From: Methyloprofundus sp. | GTDB taxonomy: Bacteria; Pseudomonadota; Gammaproteobacteria; Methylococcales; Methylomonadaceae | Length of the DNA stretch: 32,512 bases | Direction: 5' to 3' | Assembly (NCBI GenBank): GCA_028599115.1 | Contig: JAQRMR010000076.1 | Coordinates: 1-32,512, forward strand | In this document: in pieces, positions 11,352 to 21,809 of the stretch | Layout of the letters: the number at the start of each line of letters is the position of its first letter | How positions within the stretch are numbered: the first letter of the stretch is position 1 | Made by a program: the position numbers and the translations under genes | The notes under the pieces: generated by a model | Seen by the model: the letters and a program-made list of their open reading frames with translations, nothing else | What the model was told of the DNA's origin: nothing | Database searches by the model: none

Positions 11352-11376
11352 AAAAAAGGGCCTCACGGCCCTTTTT
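11352..11376 (-). terminator. Intrinsic terminator downstream of pnp (bidirectional-looking)
   Basis: Minus strand AAAAAGGGCC-GTGA-GGCCCTTTTTTT. Confidence 0.85.
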
Positions 11377-11398
11377 CTGAAAAAGAAGGCGCTAATAT

Positions 11399-13489
11399 TT
11401 ATGCGTCGTTATTATCAACTTCTTTCATGCTCAGTCTTACTCGACCTTGGCGGTCAATCTCTAAGACTTTAACTTTAACTACATCACCTTCAGATAGCTT
11501 GTCGCTTACTTTATCAACATGCTCGTTAGTGATTTGAGAAATATGCACTAAGCCATCTTTACCCGGTAAGATTGTAACAAATGCACCGAAGTCCATTAAT
11601 CTTGCTACTTTACCTTCATAAATTTTACCTACTTCAACTTCAGCAGTAATTTCTTCGATAATTTTCTTCGCCGCTTCACCCGCAGCTTTATCAACAGAAG
11701 CAACGTTAACAATACCTTCATCCGTTAAATCAACTGTCGCGCCCGTTTGTTCAGTAATACCACGGATAGTTGCTCCGCCTTTACCAATCACTTCACGAAT
11801 TTTGCTAGGATCAATTTTGAAAGTAATAATTCTAGGTGCAAAATCAGACATCTCTTCACGAGTATCAGATAGTACCTTATTCATTTCACCTAAAATATGT
11901 AAGCGACCTGCTTTTGCTTGCTCTAGTGCAGCTTGCATAATTTCAGCAGTGATTCCATCAATTTTAATATCCATTTGCAATGCAGTGATTCCGTTTACAG
12001 AACCTGCTACTTTGAAATCCATATCACCTAAATGATCTTCGTCACCAACAATATCAGAAAGAACAGCAAAGTTATCGCCTTCTTTAATCAAGCCCATTGC
12101 AATACCAGCAACCGGTGCTTTTAATGGTACACCAGCATCCATTAGCGCAAGGCTTGTACCACAAACAGAAGCCATAGAACTTGAACCATTTGATTCTGTA
12201 ATTTCAGAAACAACACGAAGTGTGTATGGGAATTCTGACATTTCAGGTAGAACAGCTGCAACACCACGTTTCGCTAAACGGCCATGGCCAATTTCACGAC
12301 GTTTTGGTGAGCCAACAAAACCTGTCTCTCCAACACTGTATGGAGGGAAGTTGTAATGCAACATGAAAGGTTCTTTATATTCACCTGCCAATGCGTCAAT
12401 TGTTTGTGCATCACGCTCTGTTCCAAGTGTTGCAACAACTAATGCTTGTGTTTCGCCACGTGTAAATAATGCAGAACCATGTGTGCGTGGTAAAACACCA
12501 GTACGAACAGCGATAGGTCGAACAACATCAACCTCACGACCATCAATACGTTTTTTATCCGTTAAAATAGCCGTACGTACGACTCTTTTTTCAATTTCTT
12601 CGATAATATCGCGAATATCCGATTCCGCATATTGATCATCTGCTGTTAATTTTTCAACAACAGCTGCTCTAATATCACTTAATGCATCTTGACGGTCTAA
12701 TTTAACTGCAATTTGGTATGCAGCTTTAATTGACGCTTCCGTTTCAGATGTTACTAGCGCTTCTAAATTTGTGTCTGCAACAGGTGCAACCCAGTTATAA
12801 AGCGGTGTATTGACTTCAGCAGCGAACTCATTGATTGCAGAAATTGCAACTTGCATTTGTTCGTGGCCAAATAAAACAGCACCTAACATAATTTCTTCAG
12901 CTAAATTATCAGCTTCAGATTCAACCATTAATACAGCTTGATCAGTACCTGCTACGACTAAATCTAATAATGAAGTCGTTAACGCTTCTTTACTAGGGTT
13001 TAGCGTATATTCACCATCAGTATAACCAACACGTGCCGCACCAATTGGGCCGTTAAATGGTAAGCCTGATACCGCTAATGCTGCAGAAGCACCTAATAAA
13101 GCAGGAATTTCTGGATCTACATCAGGGTTTAAAGAAACAACAGTAATGATAATTTGAACTTCATTCGTATACCCATTTGGGAATAACGGACGAATCGGTC
13201 TATCAATTAAACGTGATGTTAAAGTTTCAGTTTCTGAAGGGCGCCCTTCACGCTTGAAAAATCCACCTGGAATTTTACCAGCAGCATAAGCTTTTTCTTG
13301 GTAGTTAACTGTTAAAGGGAAAAAATCACCACCATTGGCTTCTTTTTTACCTACAACTGAGACTAAAAGCGATGTGCCAGCGACATCAATCATAACTGCG
13401 CCGCTTGTTTGGCGTGCAATTTCACCCGTTTCAATACTAACTAATTGTTCGCCATATTGAAATTCTTTTCTGATCGGATTCAGATTCAC
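11399..13489 (-). CDS. pnp: Polyribonucleotide nucleotidyltransferase
   Basis: [30 protein letters not shown] domain [19 protein letters not shown]1 domain. Confidence 0.99.
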   Translation of the reverse strand: MNLNPIRKEFQYGEQLVSIETGEIARQTSGAVMIDVAGTSLLVSVVGKKEANGGDFFPLTVNYQEKAYAAGKIPGGFFKREGRPSETETLTSRLIDRPIRPLFPNGYTNEVQIIITVVSLNPDVDPEIPALLGASAALAVSGLPFNGPIGAARVGYTDGEYTLNPSKEALTTSLLDLVVAGTDQAVLMVESEADNLAEEIMLGAVLFGHEQMQVAISAINEFAAEVNTPLYNWVAPVADTNLEALVTSETEASIKAAYQIAVKLDRQDALSDIRAAVVEKLTADDQYAESDIRDIIEEIEKRVVRTAILTDKKRIDGREVDVVRPIAVRTGVLPRTHGSALFTRGETQALVVATLGTERDAQTIDALAGEYKEPFMLHYNFPPYSVGETGFVGSPKRREIGHGRLAKRGVAAVLPEMSEFPYTLRVVSEITESNGSSSMASVCGTSLALMDAGVPLKAPVAGIAMGLIKEGDNFAVLSDIVGDEDHLGDMDFKVAGSVNGITALQMDIKIDGITAEIMQAALEQAKAGRLHILGEMNKVLSDTREEMSDFAPRIITFKIDPSKIREVIGKGGATIRGITEQTGATVDLTDEGIVNVASVDKAAGEAAKKIIEEITAEVEVGKIYEGKVARLMDFGAFVTILPGKDGLVHISQITNEHVDKVSDKLSEGDVVKVKVLEIDRQGRVRLSMKEVDNNDA

Positions 13490-13551
13490 TATTGTTTTTC
13501 CTTCGTTTTTAAAGGTCGAATTAATGTTTGATTAACTCTTAAGACAAGACA

Positions 13552-13579
13552 AAAAAAAGCGGCGAACTAAGCCACCGCT
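13552..13579 (-). terminator. Intrinsic terminator downstream of rpsO
   Basis: Minus strand AGCGGTG-gcttagtt-CGCCGCT followed by a T-run. Confidence 0.75.
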
Positions 13580-13590
13580 TCTTTGCTACA

Positions 13591-13860
13591 TTATTTACGT
13601 AAACCTAAACGTGAAATCAAAGATTTGTAACGTTCTACATCTTTGCCTTTCAAGTAGTCTAATAATTTACGTCTTTGATTAACCATTCTTAATAGTCCAC
13701 GACGTGAATGGTTATCTTTTTTATGCTCTGCAAAATGTGGAGCTAAATGATGAATATGTGCTGTTAATAGAGCAACTTGTACTTCAGAAGATCCAGTATC
13801 AGTGTCTGTTAAACGGTACTCTTCAACGATTGCTTTTTTTTGTTCTGCTGTAAATGGCAT
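13591..13860 (-). CDS. rpsO: 30S ribosomal protein S15
   Basis: [51 protein letters not shown]. Confidence 0.99.
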   Translation of the reverse strand: MPFTAEQKKAIVEEYRLTDTDTGSSEVQVALLTAHIHHLAPHFAEHKKDNHSRRGLLRMVNQRRKLLDYLKGKDVERYKSLISRLGLRK

Positions 13861-13888
13861 TTTAATCCCTATGATTTAAGTTTAATAA

Positions 13889-13939
13889 AAGGCTCACGCC
13901 TTCATGAATTGATGTTTCCACGATAGGGTGTAGAAACAT
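13889..13939 (-). promoter_or_regulatory. Structured rpsO leader in the truB-rpsO spacer (candidate S15 autoregulatory region)
   Basis: Two hairpins: ATGTTTC/GAAACAT arms (13912-13918 with 13933-13939), and AAGGC-GTGA-GCCTT (13889-13902) followed by TTATT, both immediately 5' of rpsO on the minus strand. Confidence 0.4.
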
Positions 13940-13945
13940 GAGAAA

Positions 13946-14854
13946 TTAGTTTAAATTGAATAATCTCTTGGGCTGTATTTTAGCATTCATTAACATTTCA
14001 CCCAAGCCTAAAAATTTTTGTTCGTGATATAGCCGACACATTCCCAGCTCAGAATTTCCGTTAGGCATTGCCACCTGTTGCCCCTGCATAATCAAGTCCG
14101 CTGCTACTTTATCGACTTCAATTGCAGGAAATGCACGCAACGGCTTATCCACTGAAATTAAAATTGATTGCAAAGTGCCTGCAGAATTTAATTCCTGCAC
14201 TTGCTCAATGGTTAAAGCATCTGCTAAATTAAAATCTCCAGCCCCAGTACGTCGCAATTCCTTGACTGTTGCTCCACAGGAAAAATAATGCCCAATATCT
14301 TCGGCTAATGTTCGAATATAAGTTCCTTTCGAGCAACGCACATCCAAAGTCAACAACTCACCAGTAAAGTCCAAACATTCGATTCCATAGATGGTGATTT
14401 TTCGAGCTTTACGTTCTACAGTAATCCCTTCACGAGCTAACTCGTAAAGTTTTTTACCGTTATGCTTTAAAGCTGAATACATAGGAGGAACTTGTTCAAT
14501 TTCTCCGACAAATGAATTCAAACAGGCTGTTAGCTCAGCTTCTGTAATATTTGGAATCTCTTTAACTTCCAATACATTCCCATCAACATCCCCCGTCTCA
14601 GTCATAACCCCTAACTGAATAACCGTTTGATAGCGCTTATCATCAGCCAGCATATATGCTGAAGCCTTAGTTGCTTCACCTAAACAAATCGGCAACAAAC
14701 CAGTAGCAAGAGGATCTAAACTGCCTGTATGACCCGCCTTATTTGCATTATAAAGTCGCTTAACTTCTTGTAGGGCCTTGTTTGAACTAATCCCGCCACG
14801 CTTATCCAGCAAGACAATCCCGTGTATATCTAGCCCTTTTTTACGTCTCGCCAT
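13946..14854 (-). CDS. truB: tRNA pseudouridine(55) synthase TruB
   Basis: GIVLLDKRGGISSNKALQEVKRLYNANKAGHTGSLDPLATGLLPICLGEATK. Confidence 0.98.
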   Translation of the reverse strand: MARRKKGLDIHGIVLLDKRGGISSNKALQEVKRLYNANKAGHTGSLDPLATGLLPICLGEATKASAYMLADDKRYQTVIQLGVMTETGDVDGNVLEVKEIPNITEAELTACLNSFVGEIEQVPPMYSALKHNGKKLYELAREGITVERKARKITIYGIECLDFTGELLTLDVRCSKGTYIRTLAEDIGHYFSCGATVKELRRTGAGDFNLADALTIEQVQELNSAGTLQSILISVDKPLRAFPAIEVDKVAADLIMQGQQVAMPNGNSELGMCRLYHEQKFLGLGEMLMNAKIQPKRLFNLN

Positions 14855-14856
14855 TA

Positions 14857-15225
14857 CTACTCTTCAGATGCCGAAGGTTGATCATCATCCATTAATAACT
14901 CAGATACTCGCATACCATTTTCAAATGATTGATCATATAAAAATTTAAGGTAAGGCACACAACGCAAACGCATACGCTTACCAACTTCAGAGCGTATATA
15001 AGGAACAGCATCATTCAAATACTTAACGTTTTTTTTGCGCCCTTCTTCATCAGAACCCAGCACCGTCACATAGACTTTAGCTGAACTTAAATCTTTACTC
15101 AGCTCAATATCATTCACTGTAACAAAGCCTATCCGCGGATCTTTAACGCCTTGCTGTAAGATAATTGCTAATTCTTTTTGCATTTGCGAAGCTACACGAG
15201 AGCTTCGCTTAAACTCTCTAGCCAT
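14857..15225 (-). CDS. rbfA: 30S ribosome-binding factor RbfA
   Basis: RSSRVASQMQKELAIILQQGVKDPRIGFVTV; position between truB and infB. Confidence 0.97.
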   Translation of the reverse strand: MAREFKRSSRVASQMQKELAIILQQGVKDPRIGFVTVNDIELSKDLSSAKVYVTVLGSDEEGRKKNVKYLNDAVPYIRSEVGKRMRLRCVPYLKFLYDQSFENGMRVSELLMDDDQPSASEE

Positions 15226-17831
15226 TATATTTCTCGCTTGACCTCAATACGCTCAAATACCTCAATCTGATCGCCATTTTTGACATCGTTGTAATTTTTC
15301 ACACCAATACCACATTCCATACCCATTTTTACTTCTGCCGCATCATCTTTAAATCGACGTAAAGACTCTAACTGCCCTTCGTAAATAACAATATTGTCAC
15401 GTAAAACACGAATTGGAAGATTACGTTTAACGTAACCATCAACAACCATACAACCAGCAATTGAACCAAACTTAGGTGAGCGGAATACATCACGAACTTC
15501 AGCAAGCCCAACGATGTTTTCTTTGATTTCAGGCGCCAACATGCCACTAATTGATTTCTTCACCTCATCAAGTGCATCATAAATAACACTATAATAATGC
15601 AGGTCAATTTCTTGATCGGTAATAATTTTTCGCGCTGTTGCATCTGCTCGCACATTAAATCCGATTAAAATCGCACCAGAAGCCAACGCAAGGTTTGCAT
15701 CACCTTCATTGATACCACCCACACCACCATAAATCACTTTAACTTTAACTTCTTCGTAAGATAAGCTAACTAGTGACTCACGTAAGGCCTCTAAACTTCC
15801 TTGCACATCAGTTTTGACGACAATATTTAAATTAGATGTCTCACCCGCAGCCATTTTAGAGAATACTTCGTCTAATTTAGATGCTTGATGTGCAGCAACT
15901 CGTAATAATTTATTTTTATCTTCACGATGCGAAGCCAATTCTCTTGCCGCACGCTCATTGGTAACAACAATAAAATCTTCACCCGCACTTGGCGTACCTG
16001 ATAAACCTAAAATTTCAACAGGTACAGAAGGGCCTGCTTCTTTTAGCTTATGCCCAACTTCATCGAACATGGCTCTAACACGACCATATTCATGACCACA
16101 AAGAACAATTTGTCCCTGCTCTAGCGTTCCTTTTTGCACCATAATAGTTGCAACTGGACCACGGCCTTTATCCAAGCGAGCCTCAACAACTAAGCCCGAT
16201 GCCTTGCCTTCTTTAGGTGCTTTTAACTCTAGAATCTCAGCCTGTAAAATTAAGGCTTCAATTAATTCATCAACACCTAATCCAGTTTTCGCTGAAATTT
16301 TAAGAAATTGTACATCACCGCCCCACTCTTCAGGAACGACATTAATCGTTGCTAATTCTTGCATGACTTTTTCTGGATTCGCTTCTTCCTTATCCATTTT
16401 ATTCATTGCAATAATTAACGGTACATCAGCTGCACGCGCATGTTCAATCGCTTCTTTTGTTTGTGGCATCACACCATCATCAGCAGCAACGACAACAATA
16501 ACGATATCTGTTACATCAGCACCACGCGCTCTCATTGCTGTAAATGCAGCATGCCCAGGAGTATCTAAAAATGTAACCGCACCATGTCCTGTATCAACTT
16601 GATAAGCACCAATATGCTGAGTAATACCACCCGCTTCGCCTGAAGCAACGCGTGTTTCACGAATGTAATCTAATAATGATGTCTTACCGTGATCAACGTG
16701 CCCCATAATAGTCACAATTGGCGCACGAGCAAATTCTTCACGATCATCTGTATCTTCAGTATGTTCGGCCAACATATCTGTTTCGTGATCATCTTCACTC
16801 GTAGTAATAGGGTTATGTCCCATTTCTTCAACTAAGATGACCGCCGTATCCTGATCAATACTTTGGTTAATAGTCGACATAATACCAAGCTTCATTAGAT
16901 GCTTAATAAGCTCCGCTGCTTTAACGCTCATTTGCTGCGCCAACTCAGAAACAATAATGTTTTCTGGGATTTTCACATCCTTAGCAACCACTTCTGTCGG
17001 CATTTCAAAAGCGTGCTTTGTCTCCGCTACAAATTGCTGCTCATTTCTTTTGCCGCCTTTTTTGCGACCTTTTTTGCCATAGTTATTCTTAACACCACCA
17101 GCCGGCTTATCAGCTCTTCTGTGAACAGTTGGCGCTTTAGCACCTGCCTTACCAGGAGCTGATTTTCTTGCTGCGCCCGGTGTAGCTGGCTTTCTAGCTC
17201 CACCGGCTGCTTTTTTAGCAGCCGCTGCTTTTTTAGCGGCTGCCATTTTTCTTACTTTTTCGGCATTACGCTCTAAAGAAGCCTCTAATCTTTTCGCTTT
17301 TTCAGCCGCAAGACGCTCTTCTTCTGATGCCTTTTCTTTTTTTGCTAACTCAGCTTTAGCCATGTCATCTTTTTGCTTTTCAGCTGCTTCTTTTGCTGCC
17401 AGCTCAGCTTTATCTTTAGCTACTTTATCTCTATGTAATTGCTCTTCCGCTTCTTGCGCTTCAGCACGTTTATCAAGATCAGCTTTAACCTTTTCTAACT
17501 CAACACGCTCCTCATCCGAAAGAACTTCTTCACGCTTCACATAGGTTTTCTTTTTAGTCACTTGAATGTTAATTGACTTACTGTCTTTCCCTGATGCTCC
17601 TTGCTTAAGCGAGGTAACAGTACGGCGCTTTAAAGTCACTTTTTTAGCTGGCTTATCTTCATCTTTGCCATGTGATTTACGCAAATGTGCCAATAAAGTC
17701 ATTTTATCTTCTTCATTGATCGCATCTGTTTCTGTATGTGCAGATATACCTGCTTCTTTCATTTGTTCTAACAAACGCTCTAAAGGTATTCCCACCATGC
17801 CCGCTAATTCTTTTACTGATTTATCACTCAT
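15225..17831 (-). CDS. infB: Translation initiation factor IF-2
   Basis: G-domain motifs [35 protein letters not shown]; low-complexity Lys/Ala-rich linker. Confidence 0.99.
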   Translation of the reverse strand: MSDKSVKELAGMVGIPLERLLEQMKEAGISAHTETDAINEEDKMTLLAHLRKSHGKDEDKPAKKVTLKRRTVTSLKQGASGKDSKSINIQVTKKKTYVKREEVLSDEERVELEKVKADLDKRAEAQEAEEQLHRDKVAKDKAELAAKEAAEKQKDDMAKAELAKKEKASEEERLAAEKAKRLEASLERNAEKVRKMAAAKKAAAAKKAAGGARKPATPGAARKSAPGKAGAKAPTVHRRADKPAGGVKNNYGKKGRKKGGKRNEQQFVAETKHAFEMPTEVVAKDVKIPENIIVSELAQQMSVKAAELIKHLMKLGIMSTINQSIDQDTAVILVEEMGHNPITTSEDDHETDMLAEHTEDTDDREEFARAPIVTIMGHVDHGKTSLLDYIRETRVASGEAGGITQHIGAYQVDTGHGAVTFLDTPGHAAFTAMRARGADVTDIVIVVVAADDGVMPQTKEAIEHARAADVPLIIAMNKMDKEEANPEKVMQELATINVVPEEWGGDVQFLKISAKTGLGVDELIEALILQAEILELKAPKEGKASGLVVEARLDKGRGPVATIMVQKGTLEQGQIVLCGHEYGRVRAMFDEVGHKLKEAGPSVPVEILGLSGTPSAGEDFIVVTNERAARELASHREDKNKLLRVAAHQASKLDEVFSKMAAGETSNLNIVVKTDVQGSLEALRESLVSLSYEEVKVKVIYGGVGGINEGDANLALASGAILIGFNVRADATARKIITDQEIDLHYYSVIYDALDEVKKSISGMLAPEIKENIVGLAEVRDVFRSPKFGSIAGCMVVDGYVKRNLPIRVLRDNIVIYEGQLESLRRFKDDAAEVKMGMECGIGVKNYNDVKNGDQIEVFERIEVKREI
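17206..17241 (-). repeat. Two-copy 18-bp tandem repeat inside infB (Lys/Ala-rich linker)
   Basis: GCTGCTTTTTTAGCAGCC (17206-17223) followed by GCTGCTTTTTTAGCGGCT (17224-17241), encoding part of [10 protein letters not shown]. Confidence 0.75.
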
Positions 17832-19351
17832 TTTTCGACCTCTTCGTTCTCATTAGCAAACCAAGGTTCGCGGGCTTTCATAATTAATTTAGCAGCAACT
17901 TCTTCTTCAATCCCTAAACTTTCAAACAAATCATCCACTGCTTGTTCAGCTAAATCATCCATCGTAACAATACCTTTTGCTGCCATTTCGTAGGCCAGCT
18001 CTTTAGAGACACCTTCCATGCCCAATAAATCTTCTGCAGGTTCTGCTACTTCTATTTTCTCTTCTAAAGCAATCGCATTAATAAGCAACATATCTTTAGC
18101 TCGCGACCTAAGAGTTTCAACTAATTCCTCATCAAACCCCTCAATCTCTAGCATTTCACTAGCCGGCACATAAGCAATTTCTTCAACCGAATTGAAACCA
18201 ACTTCAACCAATACGGTTGCAACATCTTGGTCTACATTTAAGTCTTCAACAAATGTCTGTACTAATTTACCTAATTCTTCTTGGGTGTCTTTATTAACCT
18301 CATCCGCATCAAGTACATTGAGCTCCCAACCCGTTAATTCAGTCGCTAATCGAACATTTTGTCCGCCTCGTCCAATTGCTTGAGATAGGCTATCACTTGA
18401 AACTGCAACATCCATTATATGTTTATCTTCATCAACATCAATTGATTCAATTTCTGCAGGCGACATGGAGTTGATAACGAACTGCGCATCATTTCCATCC
18501 CATAAAATAATATCTACACGCTCACCACTAAGTTCATTTGATATCGTTTGAACTCTTGAGCCTCTCATTCCTACACACGCCCCAACTGGGTCAATGCGCA
18601 TATCGTTACTTTTAACCGCTATTTTTGCTCTGGAACCTGGATCACGCGCAGCTCCTAAAATATCAATCATACCTTCTGCTACTTCAGGTACTTCAAGCTT
18701 AAATAATGCTATCAATAACTCAGGTGCCGTTCGGCTAACAAACAACTGAGGGCCTCGAGCTTCAGTCCGCACTTCTTTTAAGTAGCCTCTAATTCTATCG
18801 CCTACTCGAACTGCTTCTCTTGGTATCATCTGGTCTCGAGGGATATAAGCATCCGCATTCCCCCCTAGATCCATATAGACACTGCCTTTTTCAATACGCT
18901 TAATAACACCCGTTACCAATTCACCAACTCTATCCTTATAAGCATCCGCTACTTTTTTACGTTCCGCTTCACGAACCTTATGAATAATAACCTGTTTTGC
19001 AGTTTGTGCTGAGATTCGTCCAAATTCCACCGATTCAATCTCGTCCTCAACGAAATCACCTTCTTCGATTTCGTCGTCATCTAGCTGAGCAACCTCTAAT
19101 GAAATTTGCGTCGTTGGAAACTCAATACCATTCGATAACTCCGCATTAGTATCAACAACCTGCCAGCGCCTGTAGGTTACGAAGCCACCAGTCACTCGGT
19201 CAATTGCAACTCTCGCTTTAATAGGGAATTCATAACGCGCTATTGTTGCACTTTCTAACGCAGACTCCATTGCTTCAAAAATAATGCTTTTTTCAATATC
19301 TCTTTCATTAGAAAAAACATCTACAACCAATAAAATTTCTTTATTTGACAT
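17828..19351 (-). CDS. nusA: Transcription termination/antitermination protein NusA
   Basis: S1 and KH motifs: [54 protein letters not shown]-terminal acidic repeats. Confidence 0.99.
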   Translation of the reverse strand: MSNKEILLVVDVFSNERDIEKSIIFEAMESALESATIARYEFPIKARVAIDRVTGGFVTYRRWQVVDTNAELSNGIEFPTTQISLEVAQLDDDEIEEGDFVEDEIESVEFGRISAQTAKQVIIHKVREAERKKVADAYKDRVGELVTGVIKRIEKGSVYMDLGGNADAYIPRDQMIPREAVRVGDRIRGYLKEVRTEARGPQLFVSRTAPELLIALFKLEVPEVAEGMIDILGAARDPGSRAKIAVKSNDMRIDPVGACVGMRGSRVQTISNELSGERVDIILWDGNDAQFVINSMSPAEIESIDVDEDKHIMDVAVSSDSLSQAIGRGGQNVRLATELTGWELNVLDADEVNKDTQEELGKLVQTFVEDLNVDQDVATVLVEVGFNSVEEIAYVPASEMLEIEGFDEELVETLRSRAKDMLLINAIALEEKIEVAEPAEDLLGMEGVSKELAYEMAAKGIVTMDDLAEQAVDDLFESLGIEEEVAAKLIMKAREPWFANENEEVEK

Positions 19352-19363
19352 CTAGATTTCCCT

Positions 19364-19825
19364 TTAAATTGAATAGTCGGGTTCAAGCCTTGCTTTTGAC
19401 ATGGCCTGAAATGCTATTTTGTATGTATGACCCTCTTGCAGAAGATAAACATCATCCCCTTCAACTTTTTCGATCACACCTTTAATATTACGCCTTCCAT
19501 CAACAGGCTTAAATAAATTAACCTGTACGATTTGGCCTATAAACCGCTCAAACTGCTGTATTTTAAAAAGTGGCCTATCCACTCCCGGCGAAGAAACTTC
19601 CAAATTGTATTCACCAGCAATAGGATCCTCAACATCAAGCACACCACTAATTTGATGACTTACTTTGGTGCAATCCTCCATCTGCACACCGCCTTCCTTA
19701 TCAACAAAAATGCGTAAAAAACCATTTTTAGGGTGTGAGCTATACTCTATACCTACGCACTCATATCCCAAGCCTTCAACGACAGGCTCAATTAAATTAA
19801 GTAAATGTTCGGGTGCTTGCTTCAT
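19364..19825 (-). CDS. rimP: Ribosome maturation factor RimP
   Basis: LNLIEPVVEGLGYECVGIEY...LRIFVDKEGGVQMEDCTKVSHQISGVLDVEDPIAGEYNLEVSSPGVDRPLF. Confidence 0.98.
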   Translation of the reverse strand: MKQAPEHLLNLIEPVVEGLGYECVGIEYSSHPKNGFLRIFVDKEGGVQMEDCTKVSHQISGVLDVEDPIAGEYNLEVSSPGVDRPLFKIQQFERFIGQIVQVNLFKPVDGRRNIKGVIEKVEGDDVYLLQEGHTYKIAFQAMSKARLEPDYSI

Positions 19826-19849
19826 TGAATCTCACTTTCTTTCACACAT

Positions 19850-19872
19850 AAAAAAAGAGGCAAAAGCCTCTT
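19850..19872 (-). terminator. Terminator-like hairpin in the rimP leader, proximal
   Basis: Minus strand AAGAGGC-TTTT-GCCTCTT followed by a T-run, ~25 bp 5' of the rimP start. Confidence 0.7.
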
Positions 19873-19920
19873 CCATATAAACCTTATAGCGCTCCTAGCT
19901 TTTCCAATCGCTAGAAACAT

Positions 19921-19943
19921 AAAAACCCCAGTAAGGGGTCTTT
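19921..19943 (-). terminator. Terminator-like hairpin in the rimP leader, distal
   Basis: Minus strand AAAGACCCC-TTACT-GGGGTTTTT. Confidence 0.7.
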
Positions 19944-20270
19944 AAAAAGCCAAAACAACCTGTAAAAGCTATAATAGACTCTAAAATTATTTTTCTAATG
20001 TTACAGATAATACTCATATTTTACAAGACATATATTTCATTAATATTTATCAACAAGTACTTATCTATACATAAATTATATAATACACAACGCGTAGCAG
20101 CCTAAGCAAAGCTAAGCATTCTTTCTTAGCTAACAGCTTTTCAAGCCTAAATTATCGCCATAAAATTAAGTTGCTTTATATAAATTTTTTGCTACAAAAA
20201 CTTACCACGACTGAAAGACTTCAGGTATGATAATTCCATTAAAACCATCTCTTCCAGACTAATTTCATAC

Positions 20271-20720
20271 ATGCACAAAATATCACACGCCTTAGGGTTT
20301 TTAGCTTTAACTTCTACTCTACCTGCGTGCTCCACACTCGCTATCGACGTGCCTTTGGTTTATAAAATTGATATTAATCAAGGCAACATAATAGATCAAG
20401 AAATGATTAACTTGCTTCGTCCTAACATGTCTAAACGCCAAGTTATTTATATTTTAGGCTCACCGCTATTAATTGATGCCTACAATAAAAACCGCTGGGA
20501 CTATGTACATTCTGAACAACGGGGAAGTAACGACCGAGTTCAACAGCGAGTTGCACTCTTTTTTGAAGACAACCAACTTATTCATTTAGAAGGTGACTTA
20601 GCACCGGAAAATAATCCAGCTCCCGCTAAATCAAAAGATATTACGGTTGACGTACCAAAACGAAAACTCAAAAAAACCATTTCAGAAATGATTACTGGCT
20701 TATTTGAATCTGATAACTAA
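20271..20720 (+). CDS. bamE: Outer membrane assembly lipoprotein BamE (SmpA/OmlA family)
   Basis: Lipobox STLPAC; YKIDINQGNIIDQEMINLLRPNMSKRQVIYILGSPLL...RWDYVHSEQRG. Confidence 0.95.
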   Translation: MHKISHALGFLALTSTLPACSTLAIDVPLVYKIDINQGNIIDQEMINLLRPNMSKRQVIYILGSPLLIDAYNKNRWDYVHSEQRGSNDRVQQRVALFFEDNQLIHLEGDLAPENNPAPAKSKDITVDVPKRKLKKTISEMITGLFESDN

Positions 20721-20755
20721 ACAAGATATAAAGCTTAGAAAACTCTATATCTTGT
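20721..20755. terminator. Hairpin between convergent bamE and the small secreted-protein gene
   Basis: Perfect 10-bp arms ACAAGATATA (20721-20730) and TATATCTTGT (20746-20755), immediately after the bamE stop; no long U-run. Confidence 0.45.
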
Positions 20756-20772
20756 CACTAGACCACACTGAG

Positions 20773-20976
20773 CTATTTACAAGCAACGTAGTCTACTACA
20801 ACCCCTTTTTTCTTTAAGCGATCAGCGGCCTTTTCTTCCGCAACAGCGGCCTTTGAAGCATTAACCTTCGTTTCTGCCACAACAACCCCGTCAATATACG
20901 CAGTACACGAGTAAGCTTCTGCATACGAAAGCGAGCTCGTTAGCAATAGTGCTGCTGTCATTATTAGTTTATTCAT
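20773..20976 (-). CDS. Small secreted/periplasmic protein (67 aa) of unknown function
   Basis: Sec signal peptide MNKLIMTAALLLTSSLSYAEA then a short mature domain with two Cys (YSCTAY...DYVACK); GGGAGA SD upstream. Confidence 0.65.
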   Translation of the reverse strand: MNKLIMTAALLLTSSLSYAEAYSCTAYIDGVVVAETKVNASKAAVAEEKAADRLKKKGVVVDYVACK

Positions 20977-21093
20977 TCTAAATCTCCCATGCCTGCCATT
21001 TATAATTAACCAGATTATTGGGCAATATCAATACCTGGCTCAAAAAACACTTACATTCTACCCCGTGTCACTATTAAGATAAAACACATAAAT

Positions 21094-21372
21094 TTACTGT
21101 TTTTGCTTTACCGCACGTTGCCGCCTTGCTTCCATCGGATCTATTGATAATCGACGGTAGATTTCAACGCGATCATTCTCTTGTAATTGTTTTTTTAAGG
21201 AGCAAACCTCACTAAAAACACCCACTTTATCTTTGCTTAGATCAATCCGAGGAAACTTCTGCAAAACCCCAGATTGTAAAATTGCTTGCTCAACAGTGCA
21301 CAACTCATCGACTTGCAATGCGATAATTAGTTGATTATCAGGCAAAGCATAAGCAACCTCAACTTTCATCAA
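21094..21372 (-). CDS. RnfH family protein (RatB-like, ubiquitin-like fold)
   Basis: MKVEVAYALPDNQLIIALQVDELCTVEQAILQSGVLQKFPRIDLSKDKVGVFSEV...LQENDRVEIYRRLSIDPMEARRQRA; adjacent to ratA. Confidence 0.93.
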   Translation of the reverse strand: MMKVEVAYALPDNQLIIALQVDELCTVEQAILQSGVLQKFPRIDLSKDKVGVFSEVCSLKKQLQENDRVEIYRRLSIDPMEARRQRAVKQKQ

Positions 21373-21374
21373 GT

Positions 21375-21809
21375 TTAGACACCATAAACTTGTTTTGCCC
21401 TATCCGTAAATGAAGTGACCATGGTATTGCAAATTTGGTTAAAAACAGCACCAAAAGCTAAGTTAGCTAACATGCCATTCATTTCAAACTCTAAATCTAG
21501 AGATATTTTACTCGCATCTTCACGCAGCGGTAAAAAACGCCAAACACCCTCTAAAGATGAAAATGGACCTTCCAATAAAGACATAGCAATGCTTTCCCCT
21601 GCTTGATTAACATTCCGTGTAGCAAAAGCATTTTTAAAACCACCTTTCGAAATTTGCACTTTTGCTTCTACGATATTACCTTTGCGCAACATCACTTCAC
21701 TGCCCATACACCACGGCAAAAAATCAGGGTAAGACGCAATATCATCAACTAAATCAAACATTTGTTGCGCAGAATATTTAATTAACGCACTTTTTTCTAC
21801 CGTAGCCAT
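21375..21809 (-). CDS. ratA: RatA/COQ10-like START-domain protein
   Basis: VEKSALIKYSAQQMFDLVDDIASYPDFLPWCMGSEV...FNQICNTMVTSFTDRAKQVYG. Confidence 0.93.
   Translation of the reverse strand: MATVEKSALIKYSAQQMFDLVDDIASYPDFLPWCMGSEVMLRKGNIVEAKVQISKGGFKNAFATRNVNQAGESIAMSLLEGPFSSLEGVWRFLPLREDASKISLDLEFEMNGMLANLAFGAVFNQICNTMVTSFTDRAKQVYGV

Noticed and set aside
12363-12635. Plus-strand ORFs within pnp, infB, nusA and dapA
   Set aside because: All are antisense to strong housekeeping genes; Ser/Thr/Arg-rich shadow translations without recognisable domains.
20977-21093. Possible tmRNA or other RNA gene near smpB/bamE
   Set aside because: No tmRNA features or tRNA-like ends were visible here or downstream of smpB.
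21094-21809. RatA-RatB as a toxin-antitoxin module
   Set aside because: RatA is a COQ10-like START-domain protein and RatB is RnfH-like. The pair is widely conserved beside bamE/smpB as housekeeping genes, so it is not evidence for a new TA system.
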